This document shows, one piece after another, positions 5,210 to 5,976 of a stretch of DNA of 5,976 nucleotides. The position numbers and the translations under genes are program-made. This DNA is from Deltaproteobacteria bacterium (GTDB lineage: Bacteria; Myxococcota; Myxococcia; Myxococcales; Myxococcaceae): contig VGRA01000184.1 of the NCBI GenBank assembly GCA_016875515.1, positions 1 to 5,976 on the forward strand. The letters are read 5' to 3'. Below the pieces are notes generated by a model, which saw nothing but the letters and a program-made list of their open reading frames with translations, did no database searches and was not told the DNA's origin. Positions within the stretch are counted from its first letter, which is position 1; the number at the start of each line of letters is the position of its first letter.

Positions 5210-5976
5210 TCAGGTACCGTGCCCGGCCTTATCCCCTCGCGAGAGCATGGAAAGTCGCAGCGCGGGGCCGTCCAAAGGCGCGATCGCGAGGCACCGGTCC
5301 AGGGCGGCGCGGAGCCGTGCCGGCGTTCCCTCCCGCTGGGCTGCCAGTACGTCTTCCCAGGCGGCCAGCAGCGCCTCTTCCCCTGCCGGTGAAGGCTCAG
5401 CCGCGAGGCCGCGCACCTCGTAAAGATCCACGCGCGCGGTACGCCCCTTCACCTGGATGTCCCCGAGCGGACGCACCCGGAAATAGCCGCCCGCCTGCTC
5501 CAACCACGCGCCGCTCGCGAGCAGGGTCACCCCGAACTCGCGGGTCAGCCCCTGCAGGCGCGAGCCCAGGTTGACGTTGTCACCGAGCGCACCGTACTTC
5601 TGGCGCAGCGACGAACCGATGAAGCCCACCATCATGTTCCCGGTGTGAAGGCCTACTCCGATCTCGAGCCGGGGGAATCCCTGGGCCGCCCACTTCGGGT
5701 GCTGGGCAGCGAGCAGCCGGGTCATGTCCAGCGCCGCGCGCCCCGCCGCCTCTGCGTGGCCTGGCACGTCGTCTGGCGCCCCGAACAAGCTCATGACCTC
5801 GTCCCCCACGTACTCCACGACCGTGCCCCGGTGCTCGTGGATGGGCACGTCCATCAGGTCGAAGTACTCCCGCATGAGCGCGAGCAGTTTCGGAGGCTCG
5901 GTGCGCTCCGCGAGGGCCGTGAAGCCCCGCAGGTCCGCGAAGCTGACGGTCACCTCCCGCATCTCACCCCCGGCCC
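5210..5976 (-). CDS. Class III adenylate/guanylate cyclase, C-terminal part (cut by window edge)
   Basis: The frame is still open at the right edge. The residues just before the first internal ATG (5962) read GGE, continuing into MREVTVSFADLRGFT, the normal lead-in to a class III cyclase domain. The ATG is therefore internal, and the true N-terminus, probably a sensor region, lies outside. Counting from that Met, the metal aspartates are D10 (FADLRGFT) and D54 (YVGDEVM). GDNVNLGSR gives D128, N131 and R135. The position that is usually lysine, three residues before the GD, is E50. After the catalytic domain (about to residue 185) comes a tail of about 65 residues with helical, TPR-like character (about 195-240). 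It lies on the same strand as, and about 265 bp upstream of, the cyclase-FHA gene. A cyclic nucleotide product is likely, but base specificity is uncertain. Confidence 0.9.
   Translation of the reverse strand, partial: AGGEMREVTVSFADLRGFTALAERTEPPKLLALMREYFDLMDVPIHEHRGTVVEYVGDEVMSLFGAPDDVPGHAEAAGRAALDMTRLLAAQHPKWAAQGFPRLEIGVGLHTGNMMVGFIGSSLRQKYGALGDNVNLGSRLQGLTREFGVTLLASGAWLEQAGGYFRVRPLGDIQVKGRTARVDLYEVRGLAAEPSPAGEEALLAAWEDVLAAQREGTPARLRAALDRCLAIAPLDGPALRLSMLSRGDKAGHGT

Noticed and set aside
5210..5962. A complete 250-residue cyclase starting at the ATG at 5962
   Set aside because: The frame continues upstream to the window edge with GGE directly before the usual REVTV lead-in, so this Met is internal.

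Overview
The window is G+C-rich with strongly GC-biased third codon positions. It combines an IS21-type insertion sequence with class III nucleotide cyclases, an FHA domain and a Crp-like regulator. That mix fits a myxobacterium (Myxococcota) best. This is an inference from gene content and base composition, not a taxonomic proof.

Layout. Bases 22-2498 are an apparently complete IS21-family element on the + strand. It carries istA (DDE transposase, 134-1606) and istB (AAA+ helper, 1603-2427), which overlap by a GTGA junction. Each end holds two tandem copies of a 20-bp motif, in inverted orientation at the two ends. An exact 21-bp direct repeat brackets the element (1-21 and 2505-2525), longer than the usual IS21 target duplication and offset by 6 bp on the right. 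Bases 2526-2791 hold no recognisable gene but contain several perfect inverted repeats.

Everything to the right lies on the - strand. Read in transcription order from the right edge, it starts with a class III cyclase cut by the window edge (5976-5210). A spacer of about 265 bp follows, with a possible weak terminator and two sets of short direct repeats. Next come a cyclase-FHA fusion (4943-3909), a Crp/Fnr-like regulator (3903-2968) only 5 nt downstream of it, a tRNA-Pro(CGG) with encoded CCA (2923-2847), and a convincing intrinsic terminator (2838-2792).

How the genes may work together. The cyclase-FHA and Crp-like genes look like one translationally coupled operon: a nucleotide cyclase with a phosphothreonine-reading domain beside a transcription factor with a cyclic-nucleotide-binding fold. 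The simplest model is a local phospho-signal to cNMP to transcription relay, which is inferred. Both cyclases have an acidic residue where the adenine-selecting lysine usually sits, so product and activity are uncertain. The tRNA departs from consensus in the D loop and anticodon stem. No wholly new system is demonstrated; the cyclase/FHA-Crp pair, the odd tRNA and the insertion junctions are the points most worth a second look.
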